The position numbers and the translations under genes are program-made. From JAPLVB01 sp964353635 (GTDB lineage: Archaea; Aenigmatarchaeota; Aenigmatarchaeia; QMZP01): DNA of 39,937 bases. Every line of letters starts with the position of its first letter. Positions within the stretch are counted from its first letter, which is position 1. The notes under the pieces were generated by a model. That model worked only from the letters and a program-made list of their open reading frames with translations. It searched no databases and was not told the origin of the DNA. Shown here piece after piece: positions 7,441-14,857 of the stretch. Location: NCBI GenBank assembly GCA_964353635.1, contig CAYGVS010000009.1, forward strand, positions 1 to 39,937. Direction: 5' to 3'.

Positions 7441-7662
7441 TTACTCCTTCACACACTCATCTACGACTTTGTCTATTATTGAAGACATGCTCTTCCCAGT
7501 CTTACTGGAGGCGGCCTTGAGCCTGTTCACAGTCATCCTCTTGAGGGTAAAGCTGCGCCTGATCTTGTCTAAAGGGAATTCTCCTGTCCTGTCATATTCC
7601 TCTAGCATCTTCGCGTACTTCTCATTCTCTTTCATTATCCTTCTAAGATCCTGTGACAACAT
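7441..7662 (-). CDS. Probable RHH-type antitoxin of the Doc pair
   Basis: 73 aa. The C-terminal half (RRSFTLKRMTVNRLKAASSK over residues ~36-55, then a helix with SMSSIIDKVVDECV) looks like a ribbon-helix-helix unit: a strand with alternating polar residues followed by two helices. The N-terminal half is a charged helix (NEKYAKMLEEYDRTGEF). It overlaps the end of the Doc-like toxin gene by 20 bases and lies downstream of it, reversing the usual antitoxin-first order. Confidence 0.7.
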   Translation of the reverse strand: MLSQDLRRIMKENEKYAKMLEEYDRTGEFPLDKIRRSFTLKRMTVNRLKAASSKTGKSMSSIIDKVVDECVKE

Positions 7663-7999
7663 AGCGCACCAACCTCTCTATTCTGTTTACATCTGTTATG
7701 TTCTCGCTTGCAATCTTTTTTATCTCCGAAATCAGGTTCTCCTTCTTTGCATCATCCAGGATTATCCCGGATTTCTCGAACATAGCTACTGCAACCATAA
7801 GGGCAGTTCTCTTGTTACCATCCGTGAACGGATGCCCTACAAGAATGGCTTTCAGTAGATAGGCTATCTTCCTGTAAATTGTTTTGCCTTTTCCAAGCGA
7901 AAGCGCCGTCTCTATCGGGGCATCCATTCTCAGGGAGCCTTCATACTGCTCATTTATCTGCCTTATTTCCTCTTTGCTAAGGATATATTCCGGATTCAT
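7643..7999 (-). CDS. doc: Doc-like (Fic-fold) toxin
   Basis: 118 aa, the short size usual for Doc. The motif HPFTDGNKRTA at residues 56-66 carries Lys where Fic has Gly (GNK against GNG), the hallmark of Doc kinases that phosphorylate EF-Tu/EF1A instead of AMPylating. The short N-terminal helices and C-terminal SEIKKIASENITDVNRIERL helix also fit. The ATG at 7999 lies ~26 nt from a TATA box (GCTTATAAAGG, about 8020-8030), so the message is probably leaderless. The partner antitoxin follows in an overlapping frame. A pair of 25-nt direct repeats flanks the promoter. Confidence 0.88.
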   Translation of the reverse strand: MNPEYILSKEEIRQINEQYEGSLRMDAPIETALSLGKGKTIYRKIAYLLKAILVGHPFTDGNKRTALMVAVAMFEKSGIILDDAKKENLISEIKKIASENITDVNRIERLVRYVVTGS

Positions 8000-8059
8000 A
8001 TATATCTTTTTGTAACCCTCCTTTATAAGCCTTACGGATTGATATATACTTTTTCGTAA
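7991..8059. promoter_or_regulatory. Direct repeats flanking the doc promoter
   Basis: Two near-identical 25-nt stretches (7991-8015 and 8035-8059), both beginning CGGATT and ending GTAA with an ATATATA-C-TTTTT middle, lie on either side of the TATA box at about 8020-8030. The first overlaps the doc start codon. They are good candidates for paired binding sites of the RHH antitoxin. The alignment needs two one-base shifts inside the repeat. Confidence 0.55.
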
Positions 8060-8206
8060 TATATTTGGCTAACTATGGCCGGAAGGCATATTCTGAGTAT
8101 TAAAGTGGCGGGATAGGATTAGATTTAAGAAGATAACCCTCCATATATATAATATCTCTCTTCTCTTGCGACTGCTGCGAGCAGGCTGAGGTCGGTTGGT
8201 GGGACA

Positions 8207-8653
8207 ATGCAGAAGACCACAGAAATCCGCGTTAAGGACATGCTGAGCCAGCCATATACCGTAAAACCTACCCTTCCCATACAGGATGCTGTGGAGCTAA
8301 TGAGGTCCAAAGGACTGGACTTCCTCTCAGTGATCGATGAGGATAAGACGCTCGTCGGGGTGCTCACTGAGAATGACCTTATAAAAATCATCAAGCACGA
8401 GTCCCCTTCCCTTTTCGGGCCGAACACCATGTGGATGGACCAGGTGAGGAAGGACCATGTGAAGGCCCCCATATCAGACATAATGCACACCAAGTTCGCA
8501 TCCATATCCCCTGAGGAGAGCCTGCTCTCGGCGTTCAAGATAATGCACGCCAACAACTACAAGATGATGCATGTGCTGGACTCTAAAAGGAAGCTGCTTG
8601 GTGTGCTGAGGATAAGGGATGTATTCAAGACGCTCATAGAAAAAGCTGAATAG
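8207..8653 (+). CDS. Two-CBS-domain protein
   Basis: 148 aa made almost entirely of a CBS pair: CBS1 at about residues 8-66 (VKDMLSQPYTVKPTLPIQDA ... LTENDLIKII) and CBS2 at about 86-146 (ISDIMHTKFASISPEESLLS ... LRIRDVFKTL). Such modules bind adenosine nucleotides or similar ligands and act as sensors. No effector domain is attached, so it probably regulates another protein; the cation/H+ antiporter encoded 90 bases downstream is a possible partner (inference). TATA-like ATATATATAA lies at about 8144-8153 and GGTTGGTGGGA precedes the ATG. Confidence 0.88.
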   Translation: MQKTTEIRVKDMLSQPYTVKPTLPIQDAVELMRSKGLDFLSVIDEDKTLVGVLTENDLIKIIKHESPSLFGPNTMWMDQVRKDHVKAPISDIMHTKFASISPEESLLSAFKIMHANNYKMMHVLDSKRKLLGVLRIRDVFKTLIEKAE

Positions 8654-8667
8654 TGCCATATTCGGTT

Positions 8668-8689
8668 GAGGGTGTCAACAGACACCCTC
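8668..8689. repeat. Dispersed palindrome, copy B (GAGGGTGTC AACA GACACCCTC)
   Basis: A perfect 9-bp stem with an AACA loop, 14 bases after the stop of the CBS gene and followed by TTTCC. Compared with copy A, the A-T pair at stem position 3 is replaced by G-C on both sides. The position also suits a transcription terminator. Confidence 0.8.
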
Positions 8690-8744
8690 TTTCCATCGAG
8701 TTCTCTCTCCCTAAGGCAAATGAATCGGTGCAAAAGGGAATCTT

Positions 8745-9950
8745 ATGCCTTTATTGGGATTGGCAATATTGCTTTTCGGGGCGAAGCTTGGAGGAGTATT
8801 GTTCAAGAAGCTCAGGCAGCCGAGCGTTGCAGGCGAGCTGCTTGCAGGCGTTATTCTAGGCCCTGCGGTCTTCGGGCTTGTGGAGAAGACCTCCTTGATT
8901 GAAGCCATGAGCGAGCTCGGTCTCATTTTCCTTGTGCTATTGATAAGCATGACAGTGGATTGGAGGAAGCTCGAGAATAGGGCGGAGACCCTGGGTTGGA
9001 TAGAGCTGATGAGGGCAATCCTCACGTTCGGGGCAGTCTTCCTCATAGGCTCCTACCTCCAGTGGGACTTCTACACCAAGATTGTCGTGAGCATGATAGC
9101 CCTGCTGACGAGCACCGCTGTGGTGTCAAGGACCCTCGTGGACCTGAATGAGATAAAGAGTTCAGTTGGGGAGACCATACTTTCCATAAATGTGGTCGGC
9201 GACATCGTGAGCATAGTGACCATAACCATACTGGCCGGCTTTATCAATACATCCACTATAAGCATCGAGCCTGTATTCACTATAGTACTGCTGCTGATAG
9301 GGTTCTTCGTTGTGATGGGAAGGGTAGGAGGGAGGGTTGTCAACAATATGACCACAATCATACAGAGGTATGGGATAGAGGATATGCTCCTTGCCTTCAC
9401 GCTAATGATAGCGTTCCTTTTCGGCGCTATGACAGAAGGGCTCAAGCTGGCTTCCCTGCTTGGTGTGTTCTTTGCAGGCATGCTCCTGAGCAAAAGCGGC
9501 CAGTATGCGGCAGCCTCGAAGAAGGTGAAGGAGATAGGCGAAGGTTTCTTCATCCCCCTGTTCTTCGGCTCAGTGGGTCTGGCATTCAGCTTCACTGCGA
9601 TCTACTCCCAGATATACTTCATAATGGCTTTCATAGCGGTCCTCATGGGCGTGAAATGGCTCTGCAGCATAATCACTTTCAGGGCCTTCAAGTTCTCAAC
9701 AGAGGATTCAGTGAAGATTGGCTCAGGCCTTATATCACTTTCTGAGATGACAGTGGTCATGGCAGCGATGGCTTTCTCAACCACCAATCCGCCCCTGTTC
9801 ACCATGCTCATCGTGCTTTTCATAGTCATGAACATCATAGCGCCTTTCGTGACCACGTTCACATTCAAGCACAGCCTCGGAAGCTCGGTCGGCCGCAGCT
9901 TCAAGATATCAAAACAGGGATCGGCAAACTACAACTTCAAGAAGGAGTGA
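8745..9950 (+). CDS. Cation/proton antiporter, CPA2 (KefB/NapA-like) membrane domain
   Basis: 401 aa with about 12 to 13 hydrophobic spans covering nearly the whole length. It shows the CPA2 landmarks: an early LRQPSVAGELLAGVILGP block (about residues 24-41), an unwound-helix region ALLTSTAVVSRTLVDL (about 118-133) and FFAGMLLSKSG (about 243-253), with ISLSEMTVVMAAMAF (about 330-344). It would exchange Na+ or K+ for H+ across the cell membrane. No C-terminal TrkA-N/C domain is present, so regulation, if any, must come from outside; the CBS protein just upstream is a candidate. A GGGAAT stretch precedes the ATG. Confidence 0.9.
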   Translation: MPLLGLAILLFGAKLGGVLFKKLRQPSVAGELLAGVILGPAVFGLVEKTSLIEAMSELGLIFLVLLISMTVDWRKLENRAETLGWIELMRAILTFGAVFLIGSYLQWDFYTKIVVSMIALLTSTAVVSRTLVDLNEIKSSVGETILSINVVGDIVSIVTITILAGFINTSTISIEPVFTIVLLLIGFFVVMGRVGGRVVNNMTTIIQRYGIEDMLLAFTLMIAFLFGAMTEGLKLASLLGVFFAGMLLSKSGQYAAASKKVKEIGEGFFIPLFFGSVGLAFSFTAIYSQIYFIMAFIAVLMGVKWLCSIITFRAFKFSTEDSVKIGSGLISLSEMTVVMAAMAFSTTNPPLFTMLIVLFIVMNIIAPFVTTFTFKHSLGSSVGRSFKISKQGSANYNFKKE

Positions 9951-10011
9951 GCATTGGAAAGAAGATTGTGGGAAGCACTCCCTATTTAAGAGTTTTCACT
10001 AATTCTCAAAC

Positions 10012-10335
10012 ATGAGCATTGCTGAAGTTAGGAAGGCCTTGGAATCCTATAAAGGTGCCAAAGAGGAATTTCCTGATATTTTCAGCATCGGAGACTATGA
10101 AATAATTCTTACGGAGAAGAGTGTTTACAGGGGCGTTGACATATCATGCAGCAGGATGAAAGCTGGCCCACGATTCCTGGAATCTCTTGAGACAGGCGAT
10201 GTCTACAAGAAAATCGAGCCCGGCGTTTACCAGTACGGGAAAGGGCGTCTCACAATAATCAAAGGCGACAATGCATTCATTCTGGATGAATGGAGCAGCT
10301 TCACACATCAGCACTTCCTGGATAATCTCAAATAG
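10012..10335 (+). CDS. Hypothetical protein, 107 aa
   Basis: Not recognised. It is a small soluble protein of mixed alpha/beta character beginning with a helix (SIAEVRKALESYKGAKEEF) and containing YEIILTEKSVYRGVDISCS and RLTIIKGDNAFILDEWSSF segments. The ATG is ~25 nt from a CTATTTAAG TATA box (about 9981-9989), which fits a leaderless message. It ends 1 nt before the end of the convergent gatA gene. No membrane span, Cys cluster or known motif is visible. Confidence 0.65.
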   Translation: MSIAEVRKALESYKGAKEEFPDIFSIGDYEIILTEKSVYRGVDISCSRMKAGPRFLESLETGDVYKKIEPGVYQYGKGRLTIIKGDNAFILDEWSSFTHQHFLDNLK

Positions 10336-10336
10336 C

Positions 10337-11734
10337 TCAAGCAATCTTTTCTAATGCACATCCCACCTGCAGAATCTTGCCCTCACCTAGATGATTTCCC
10401 ATTATATGCATCCCCACAGGCATGCCATGGGCATTCCCGCAAGGTATCGAGAGCATGGGTATTCCAGCCAGGTTCGGGGCCACTGTCAGGATATCCATCA
10501 TGTAGTTCTCCACAGGGCTCATGCTCTCAATCTCTGAAAACTTGGGAGCCACCACAGGCATGGTAGGCGCTATGAGCACGTCGTGCTTCTTGAAGGCTTG
10601 CTTGAACTCCTGGATGATGAGGGTGCGGACCTGCATGGCCTTAAGGTAGAACCTGTCCCTGAAGCCTGCCATCCTGGCATAAGTGCCGAGCAGGATGCGC
10701 CTCTTTGCCTCCTCCCCGAAATGCTCATTCCTGACCCTTGAGAAATACTCATTAAATGAGCCTTCTATGGCTGATTCGGCCCCATATCTCATGCCGCAGA
10801 ACTTGGCCAGGTTAGTGGAAGCCTCTGCGCAAGCTATTATATAGTAAGCCGAGAGGCTATGTTTTGTATTAGGCAGGCTTATGTCCTCATAGCGCATGCC
10901 CTCCTTTTCCAGGGCCTTTATTCCGCTCCACACCCTTTCCGAGACCTTGGGGTCCACACCTTCCCCGAAATATTCCTTGGGAACGCCTATCTTCATACCC
11001 TTCACGATCTTTCCAAGGTGTTTCGTATAGGTTTCAGGCGTTTTTTGCAGTGACGTGGAATCCCTATGATCATGCCCGGCTATAACTGAAAGCATGAGAG
11101 CCACATCTTCCACAGTCTTTCCTAAGGGCCCTATCTTGTCCATGGAGTTCGCATAGTCTATAAGCCCATACCTGGACACCAGCCCGTATGTAGGGGTCAG
11201 GCCTGCTACCCCGCAGAAGCTTGCCGGAGCAGATATGCTTCCGCCTGTCGACTGCCCGAGCGCGATATGAGGGAAATCCAGCGCTGCTGCCAATCCTGCA
11301 GCCCCTCCTGAAGAGCCTCCGCATGCTCTCTCAGGGTCAAGGGGGTTCCGGGGGACCTTGAAGCCGGAATTGGTGCAGAATGTCCCGAACCCGAACTCAT
11401 CCTGCTGGGTCTTTCCGACCACCACCCCTCCCTCCTTCTTTATCCTCTGCGAGACAGTGGAATCAAAAGGGGGCCTATAGCTCTCCAGTATCCTGCTCCC
11501 TGCTGTGCAGGTAAGTCCCTGCACGCAAATGTTATCCTTTACTGAAACAGAAAGCCCTCTTAACTTTCCTTTAGGAAGCTTCGTAAGCTCCCTGCTAGAA
11601 GGCTTCCCAGCCAGGGTTACGAAGAATCCGTACTTCTGGTCCAGCTCTTTCAGCTTGGGGAAGAGCTTGGCATAGAAATCCTCTAGGTTTATCTCGGCCT
11701 TTAAGAACTCGGAAACGCTCAGACGGTAATCCAT
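10337..11734 (-). CDS. gatA: Asp-tRNA(Asn)/Glu-tRNA(Gln) amidotransferase subunit A
   Basis: 465 aa from the ATG at 11734; an earlier TTG at 11740 is less likely because the TATA box at 11756-11764 is 26 nt from this ATG. GatA is the amidase that frees ammonia from glutamine for GatB. The amidase-signature triad is visible: Lys66 in SVSVKDNI, Ser142 in GGSSGG and the nucleophile Ser166 in TGGSIS. After the nucleophile the usual Arg-Gln (SIRQPA) is replaced by Ser-Ala (SISAPA). It is separated from gatB by about 3.5 kb of other genes on the same strand. I see no GatC gene in this window. Confidence 0.94.
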   Translation of the reverse strand: MDYRLSVSEFLKAEINLEDFYAKLFPKLKELDQKYGFFVTLAGKPSSRELTKLPKGKLRGLSVSVKDNICVQGLTCTAGSRILESYRPPFDSTVSQRIKKEGGVVVGKTQQDEFGFGTFCTNSGFKVPRNPLDPERACGGSSGGAAGLAAALDFPHIALGQSTGGSISAPASFCGVAGLTPTYGLVSRYGLIDYANSMDKIGPLGKTVEDVALMLSVIAGHDHRDSTSLQKTPETYTKHLGKIVKGMKIGVPKEYFGEGVDPKVSERVWSGIKALEKEGMRYEDISLPNTKHSLSAYYIIACAEASTNLAKFCGMRYGAESAIEGSFNEYFSRVRNEHFGEEAKRRILLGTYARMAGFRDRFYLKAMQVRTLIIQEFKQAFKKHDVLIAPTMPVVAPKFSEIESMSPVENYMMDILTVAPNLAGIPMLSIPCGNAHGMPVGMHIMGNHLGEGKILQVGCALEKIA

Positions 11735-11755
11735 AAGCAAATATATGGGAGTGGG

Positions 11756-11764
11756 TATTAAAAA
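11756..11764 (-). promoter_or_regulatory. TATA box of gatA
   Basis: TTTTTAATA on the minus strand, centred 26 nt from the ATG at 11734. The spacing implies a leaderless transcript and selects this ATG over the upstream TTG. Confidence 0.55.
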
Positions 11765-11812
11765 TGCCTGCTGAAAAGACGAGAATATAAGGCCTGCGGC
11801 AAATAATATAGC

Positions 11813-12040
11813 ATGGATTATCAGCTGGTTATTTCAGGCGGTTGCATACTTACTCTTGCCGGGATCGCCATTGTGACACCGCCACTTTTGCATTATGCAG
11901 AAAGAAATTTACATTACCAAATGGAACTAAATGACCCTCAATTATCCTTTGGTTTTTTGGAAAGCCCTGAAAAACCTAGATTTTGGGATTCTGTCAAGGA
12001 AGCCTGGCCTGAGTTCTACCGCGATTTTTTCAAATGTTAG
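11813..12040 (+). CDS. Small single-span membrane protein, 75 aa
   Basis: Not recognised. One hydrophobic helix lies at about residues 4-27 (LVISGGCILTLAGIAIVTPP), followed by a ~48-residue soluble tail with PEKPRFWDSVKEAWPEFYRD near the end. The ATG is 25 nt from a GAATATAAGG TATA box (about 11783-11792), so a leaderless mRNA is expected. It stands alone between divergent gatA and the next plus-strand gene. Its base composition is somewhat AT-rich. Confidence 0.6.
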   Translation: MDYQLVISGGCILTLAGIAIVTPPLLHYAERNLHYQMELNDPQLSFGFLESPEKPRFWDSVKEAWPEFYRDFFKC

Positions 12041-12197
12041 TTCCCAAGAAATTGCAGGAATTCCCTTTAACTTAATATTTGTTTCCGGTCTTTAAATCTG
12101 CATACGTGAGGGCTTATTAAGCCTCCAAAATCAAATTTAAGTGGGGATACAAAGCCAAGACATCTATCCTTACTCCTTAAAAAGAGGGGGTGATAAG

Positions 12198-12569
12198 ATG
12201 CAAGCCCAAGCTGCTGCGAGGCAGACTGGTTCTAAGCCAATTATAGCCACTGTCTACAAGCCGTCAGGAGAAGCTGGCAAGGAAAGGATAAAGGAGAGAC
12301 CCTACGGGGAGTTTGAGGATGAAAACTTTGTATTCGGGAAGCCTCTTGCTCCAAAACCTAATCCCAAGAAATACATAGAGCCCGCTGGCTCCGAACAGGC
12401 TTACAGGCCTCCAAAAAAAGCCAAGCCCGTGAAGGACTATGGAAAGGATAATCCTGACCTGGAGGAGCTCATGCTCTACTTCAATGAATGGGCCAGGAAG
12501 TTCAGGAAAGGAGACAAAGAAGGGGTCTATGTAGGGCTGGTCCTGATGCCTGAATACAGGAGGAATTGA
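12198..12569 (+). CDS. Hypothetical Pro/Lys-rich protein, 123 aa
   Basis: Not recognised. The start is set at the ATG at 12198 because GGGGGTGAT, a strong ribosome site, lies just upstream; a longer frame from 12141 begins at the transcription start region (TATA CAAATTTAAG, about 12127-12136). The protein begins with a flexible basic part (residues 1-75, rich in Pro, Lys, Gly) and ends in an acidic-to-basic helix (NPDLEELMLYFNEWARKFRK). This looks like an intrinsically disordered linker with a helical docking end. The dispersed palindrome copy C follows 10 bases after the stop. Confidence 0.65.
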   Translation: MQAQAAARQTGSKPIIATVYKPSGEAGKERIKERPYGEFEDENFVFGKPLAPKPNPKKYIEPAGSEQAYRPPKKAKPVKDYGKDNPDLEELMLYFNEWARKFRKGDKEGVYVGLVLMPEYRRN

Positions 12570-12579
12570 ACGATGGACA

Positions 12580-12620
12580 GAAGGCGTCTATTGACGCCTT
12601 CTTTCTTCAGTTACGCCTTC
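12580..12620. repeat. Dispersed palindrome, copy C, with an extra right arm
   Basis: The core is GAAGGCGTC (12580-12588), loop TATT, GACGCCTTC (12593-12601), a perfect 9-bp stem. A further TACGCCTTC at 12612-12620 repeats the right arm 19 bases on. It sits between the hypothetical gene and the RNase P gene, where it may also act as a terminator (T-rich flank). Confidence 0.8.
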
Positions 12621-12621
12621 C

Positions 12622-12632
12622 TTTATTTTATT
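12622..12632 (+). promoter_or_regulatory. TATA box of the RNase P protein gene
   Basis: TTTATTTTATT centred 26 nt upstream of the ATG at 12653. This supports the short start over a longer in-frame one at 12566 that would run through the palindrome. Confidence 0.5.
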
Positions 12633-12652
12633 ATGTTTACACAATACTAATT

Positions 12653-13006
12653 ATGTCCCTCAAGAAGCCTCCCAGCATGAGAGAAAGGAAGCGCTACATC
12701 ATCTTCAGGCTCCACTCGGACTCTCCTGCGGGCTTCCAGGACGTGAAGGCAGCTGTCTGGAACTCCGTCCTGAACTGGCTCGGGGATAACGAGGCCCCCA
12801 GGGCAGACATCCACATTGTAAAGAACCTCTGGAACCATGGAGACCAGACAGGCTTCATCCGCTGCCACCCCAAATATGTGGATTCCGTCAAGATGGCCTT
12901 AGCGCTTATACACCAGGTAGGCGACCAGAAGGTGATTTTCCAGACGATTAGGGTCTCCGGTACCATAAAATCCGGGAAGGAGAAGGCGCTCAATAAGAAG
13001 GCTTAA
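12653..13006 (+). CDS. rnp2: Ribonuclease P protein component 2 (Pop5 family)
   Basis: 117 aa from the ATG at 12653, the usual size of archaeal Rnp2. The N-terminus MSLKKPPSMRERKRYIIFRL is the typical Pop5 opening (PPxxRERKRYIxF), followed by the helix AVWNSVLNWLG and the strand pattern HIVKNLWNHGDQTGFIRCHP and VDSVKMALALIHQVGDQKVI. Pop5 pairs with Rpp30 and supports tRNA 5' end maturation by the RNase P RNA. A longer frame beginning at 12566 would add 29 residues unlike any Pop5 and is rejected. Confidence 0.92.
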   Translation: MSLKKPPSMRERKRYIIFRLHSDSPAGFQDVKAAVWNSVLNWLGDNEAPRADIHIVKNLWNHGDQTGFIRCHPKYVDSVKMALALIHQVGDQKVIFQTIRVSGTIKSGKEKALNKKA

Positions 13007-13030
13007 ATTACTTAAACCGGATTTAATATA

Positions 13031-13291
13031 ATGGCCGGTTTTAATTTGTATTCAACATGTGGATCATATACGATTATTACAACTGAGCACCCTGATTTCC
13101 CCAAGCCTTTTATGACATACGTCACTGATTACAGAGACAAAACCATATACAGAGAAGAGTATAAAATGAAGGCTGAGGCTCTAAGCGGGCATGCCAGGAT
13201 TAAAGAAGATGTCAAGAATAATCCGCGGGAGTATTGGCTGCTCACGTATCAGGGTGAGTCAATGGACCTTCGGGATATTTGTCCTCTATAG
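13031..13291 (+). CDS. Hypothetical protein, 86 aa
   Basis: Not recognised. A small soluble protein (GSYTIITTEHPDFPKPFMTY ... EYWLLTYQGESMDLRDI) with a two- or three-strand start and a helical middle. A TTAAATTA TATA-like box overlaps the end of rnp2, ~25 nt before the ATG, so it may be leaderless. It ends immediately before the end of the convergent gene on the other strand. Confidence 0.55.
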   Translation: MAGFNLYSTCGSYTIITTEHPDFPKPFMTYVTDYRDKTIYREEYKMKAEALSGHARIKEDVKNNPREYWLLTYQGESMDLRDICPL

Positions 13292-13717
13292 CTAGCGAAT
13301 TCTGTCTAAATCTCCATTAAGCACAACATCCACCATTGCCTTTATCTCGTCCACATAGGGGACTTGCTCAGGAATGGGATTGAGCAAGAAGACTTTCTTC
13401 CCGTTCACGTGCGCGAAGCCCATTTCCATCAGGGTATTCCCACCTATATAGTTCTTTACTCCGTTCTTGTCAAAATTGCAGACCATGATGGCGTCACCTG
13501 ACTTTATGCAGTCGTGCCACCACTTGATGAAACCATGTTTCTTCTTTATAGCTGCATGATCCTTTTGCACGCCTTCTATTATCTCCATTGCAGTGCCGTC
13601 CGCTATCCCGAACATCTCTTTGTGCATGAGAGGGATGTGGCCTAGCTTCTCGAGCTGGCGGTAGATATCCACCAGCCTTGGGGCGAAAGCCACGCTGCCG
13701 CAGATTGTGATTCGCAT
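13292..13717 (-). CDS. Nucleoside 2-deoxyribosyltransferase-like protein
   Basis: 141 aa from the ATG at 13717, chosen because the TATA box at 13741-13747 is 26 nt away; an upstream in-frame start adds residues that do not fit the family. The protein opens with the Rossmann-like MRITICGSVAFA and has the conserved SGDAIMVCNFDKNGVKNYIG block (about residues 74-93) followed by GNTLMEMGFAHVNGKKVFLL (about 94-113) and NPIPEQ. This is the widespread archaeal/bacterial deoxyribosyltransferase-fold family. The Glu of the EMGFA motif matches the position of the catalytic Glu in the fold; the true substrate is unknown. Confidence 0.78.
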   Translation of the reverse strand: MRITICGSVAFAPRLVDIYRQLEKLGHIPLMHKEMFGIADGTAMEIIEGVQKDHAAIKKKHGFIKWWHDCIKSGDAIMVCNFDKNGVKNYIGGNTLMEMGFAHVNGKKVFLLNPIPEQVPYVDEIKAMVDVVLNGDLDRIR

Positions 13718-13740
13718 AGGAATAGGGTGAAAAGAAAGCT

Positions 13741-13747
13741 TATAAAT
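13741..13747 (-). promoter_or_regulatory. TATA box of the deoxyribosyltransferase-like gene
   Basis: ATTTATA on the minus strand (within GTACATTTATAAGC), ~26 nt from the ATG at 13717. Supports a leaderless start there. Confidence 0.5.
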
Positions 13748-13776
13748 GTACGAGACGTACAATAATACATATCTTC

Positions 13777-13802
13777 CCCGCCTTTGCTTCGGCAACGGCG
13801 GG
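13777..13802. other. Stable hairpin with TTCG tetraloop between divergent genes
   Basis: CCCGCC pairs with GGCGGG and, after one T/C mismatch, TTGC pairs with GCAA around a TTCG loop. It lies between two divergent promoters, upstream of both transcription starts as I place them. It is unlike the GAAGG palindrome family. A role as a small RNA element or terminator of a short upstream transcript is possible but unproven. Confidence 0.6.
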
Positions 13803-13849
13803 CCTCATATTCTTATTTTATTTATTAAGTATGCCTTTACTGTATTAAT

Positions 13850-14383
13850 ATGCCCGAGGAAAGGGTAATGATTTTCATAGACGGGAGCAATTTCTATCAC
13901 GGCTTAAAGAAAAACATCGGAGAGACTTCCATAGATTATTTCAAGCTTGCTAGATGCATATCAGGGGAAAGAATGTTCATAAGGACATACTATTATAATG
14001 CTCCCCTTGACCAGAAAATGGACCCTGAAAAATACAGAAAACAGCAGCAGTTCTTTGAAAGGCTCAGGAACACACCCAACCTCAATCTTGTTCTCGTAAG
14101 GATGCAAAAAAGGGTGGTAGATGGGAAGATTATATATGCGATAAAAGGCGACGATATACATCTTGCGACAGATATGATAGTACTTGCTTCCAAAAACGCT
14201 TACGATACGGCCATCCTGGTGAGTGGTGATGGTGATTTTGTCCCTGCCGTCAAGGCCGTACAAGATATGGGGAAACGCATAGAAAACTTCTATTTCAAAT
14301 CAGGTCATTCATGGCACCTCAGGCAGACATGCGATAAATCTGTGCTTATGGATGCAATGTTTATCAAGAAGTGTCGCGCATAA
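13850..14383 (+). CDS. NYN-domain (LabA/DUF88) PIN-like protein
   Basis: 177 aa. The NYN/PIN-fold acidic residues are in place: VMIFIDGSNFYHGLK (Asp11 and Asn14), GDDIHLATDMIVLAS (about residues 99-113) and VSGDGDFVPAVKAVQDMG (about 122-139). NYN proteins are metal-dependent nucleases or RNA-processing factors, usually acting on RNA. The protein stands alone and is convergent with the Alba gene 3 bases away. A TTATTTATTA TATA-like stretch lies at about 13815-13829. No DNA-binding or membrane domain is attached. Confidence 0.88.
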   Translation: MPEERVMIFIDGSNFYHGLKKNIGETSIDYFKLARCISGERMFIRTYYYNAPLDQKMDPEKYRKQQQFFERLRNTPNLNLVLVRMQKRVVDGKIIYAIKGDDIHLATDMIVLASKNAYDTAILVSGDGDFVPAVKAVQDMGKRIENFYFKSGHSWHLRQTCDKSVLMDAMFIKKCRA

Positions 14384-14386
14384 ACC

Positions 14387-14770
14387 TTATTTTAGCAACT
14401 TCGCGCTCAGCGTAGAAACGTTTATCCTCTGGTTCCTTTCGTCCGTTATGACCTCTGTGTCGGTTTCCATCTCGCACCTGAGCCCCTGCAGGAACTTCTT
14501 CTTTGTGACCTCTATGACGTCCACTGCCCTGGAAATGGACCTACCACGCGCCTTGACGAAGACCTCGCTGTTGCCTTCCGAGAACTGGGTTATCACGGCA
14601 AGGACATAGCTCATGGTCGGCTTCTTTCCGACGTATATCACATTGTCCTTCTTGCCGGCCTTGTGGACTTTGGGCTGCTGAGTCTTCGGGGTTTCAGGCT
14701 TCTCTGATTCAACCTTCCTGTACCCATCAGGTTGCTGGGCTTCCTGGCTTTCCATTGCGTCTTCTGACAT
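14387..14770 (-). CDS. albA: Alba DNA/RNA-binding chromatin protein with long N-terminal tail
   Basis: 127 aa from the ATG at 14770. The Alba fold occupies residues ~43-127: NVIYVGKKPTMSYVLAVITQ, with the two Lys that contact DNA, then KARGRSISRAVDVIEVTKKK. The end matches the usual C-terminal strand. A ~40-residue charged, Pro/Gln/Glu-rich tail precedes the fold and is absent from ordinary ~90-aa Alba proteins. An ATG at 14779 and a TTG at 14821 are alternative starts; GGCGGGG sits 9 nt upstream of the chosen ATG, and a TATA box (about 14842-14848) would give a leader of ~45 nt. It would coat DNA or bind RNA in the cytoplasm. Confidence 0.92.
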   Translation of the reverse strand: MSEDAMESQEAQQPDGYRKVESEKPETPKTQQPKVHKAGKKDNVIYVGKKPTMSYVLAVITQFSEGNSEVFVKARGRSISRAVDVIEVTKKKFLQGLRCEMETDTEVITDERNQRINVSTLSAKLLK

Positions 14771-14841
14771 CACTATCATCCCCGCCAATCGCTTGAAATC
14801 GCTGGAATAGCTGCTGTTCAATCTGTGTTTGGAAAGAAGGC

Positions 14842-14848
14842 TTTTAAA
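14842..14848 (-). promoter_or_regulatory. TATA box of the Alba gene
   Basis: CTTTAAAAG on the minus strand. Transcription would begin near 14818, leaving a short leader in front of the ATGs at 14779 and 14770. Confidence 0.45.
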
Positions 14849-14857
14849 GGTGATTGC

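Noticed and set aside
12566..12652. A longer start for the RNase P gene
   Set aside because: It would run through the palindrome and add residues unlike Pop5, while a TATA box sits 26 nt from the shorter ATG.
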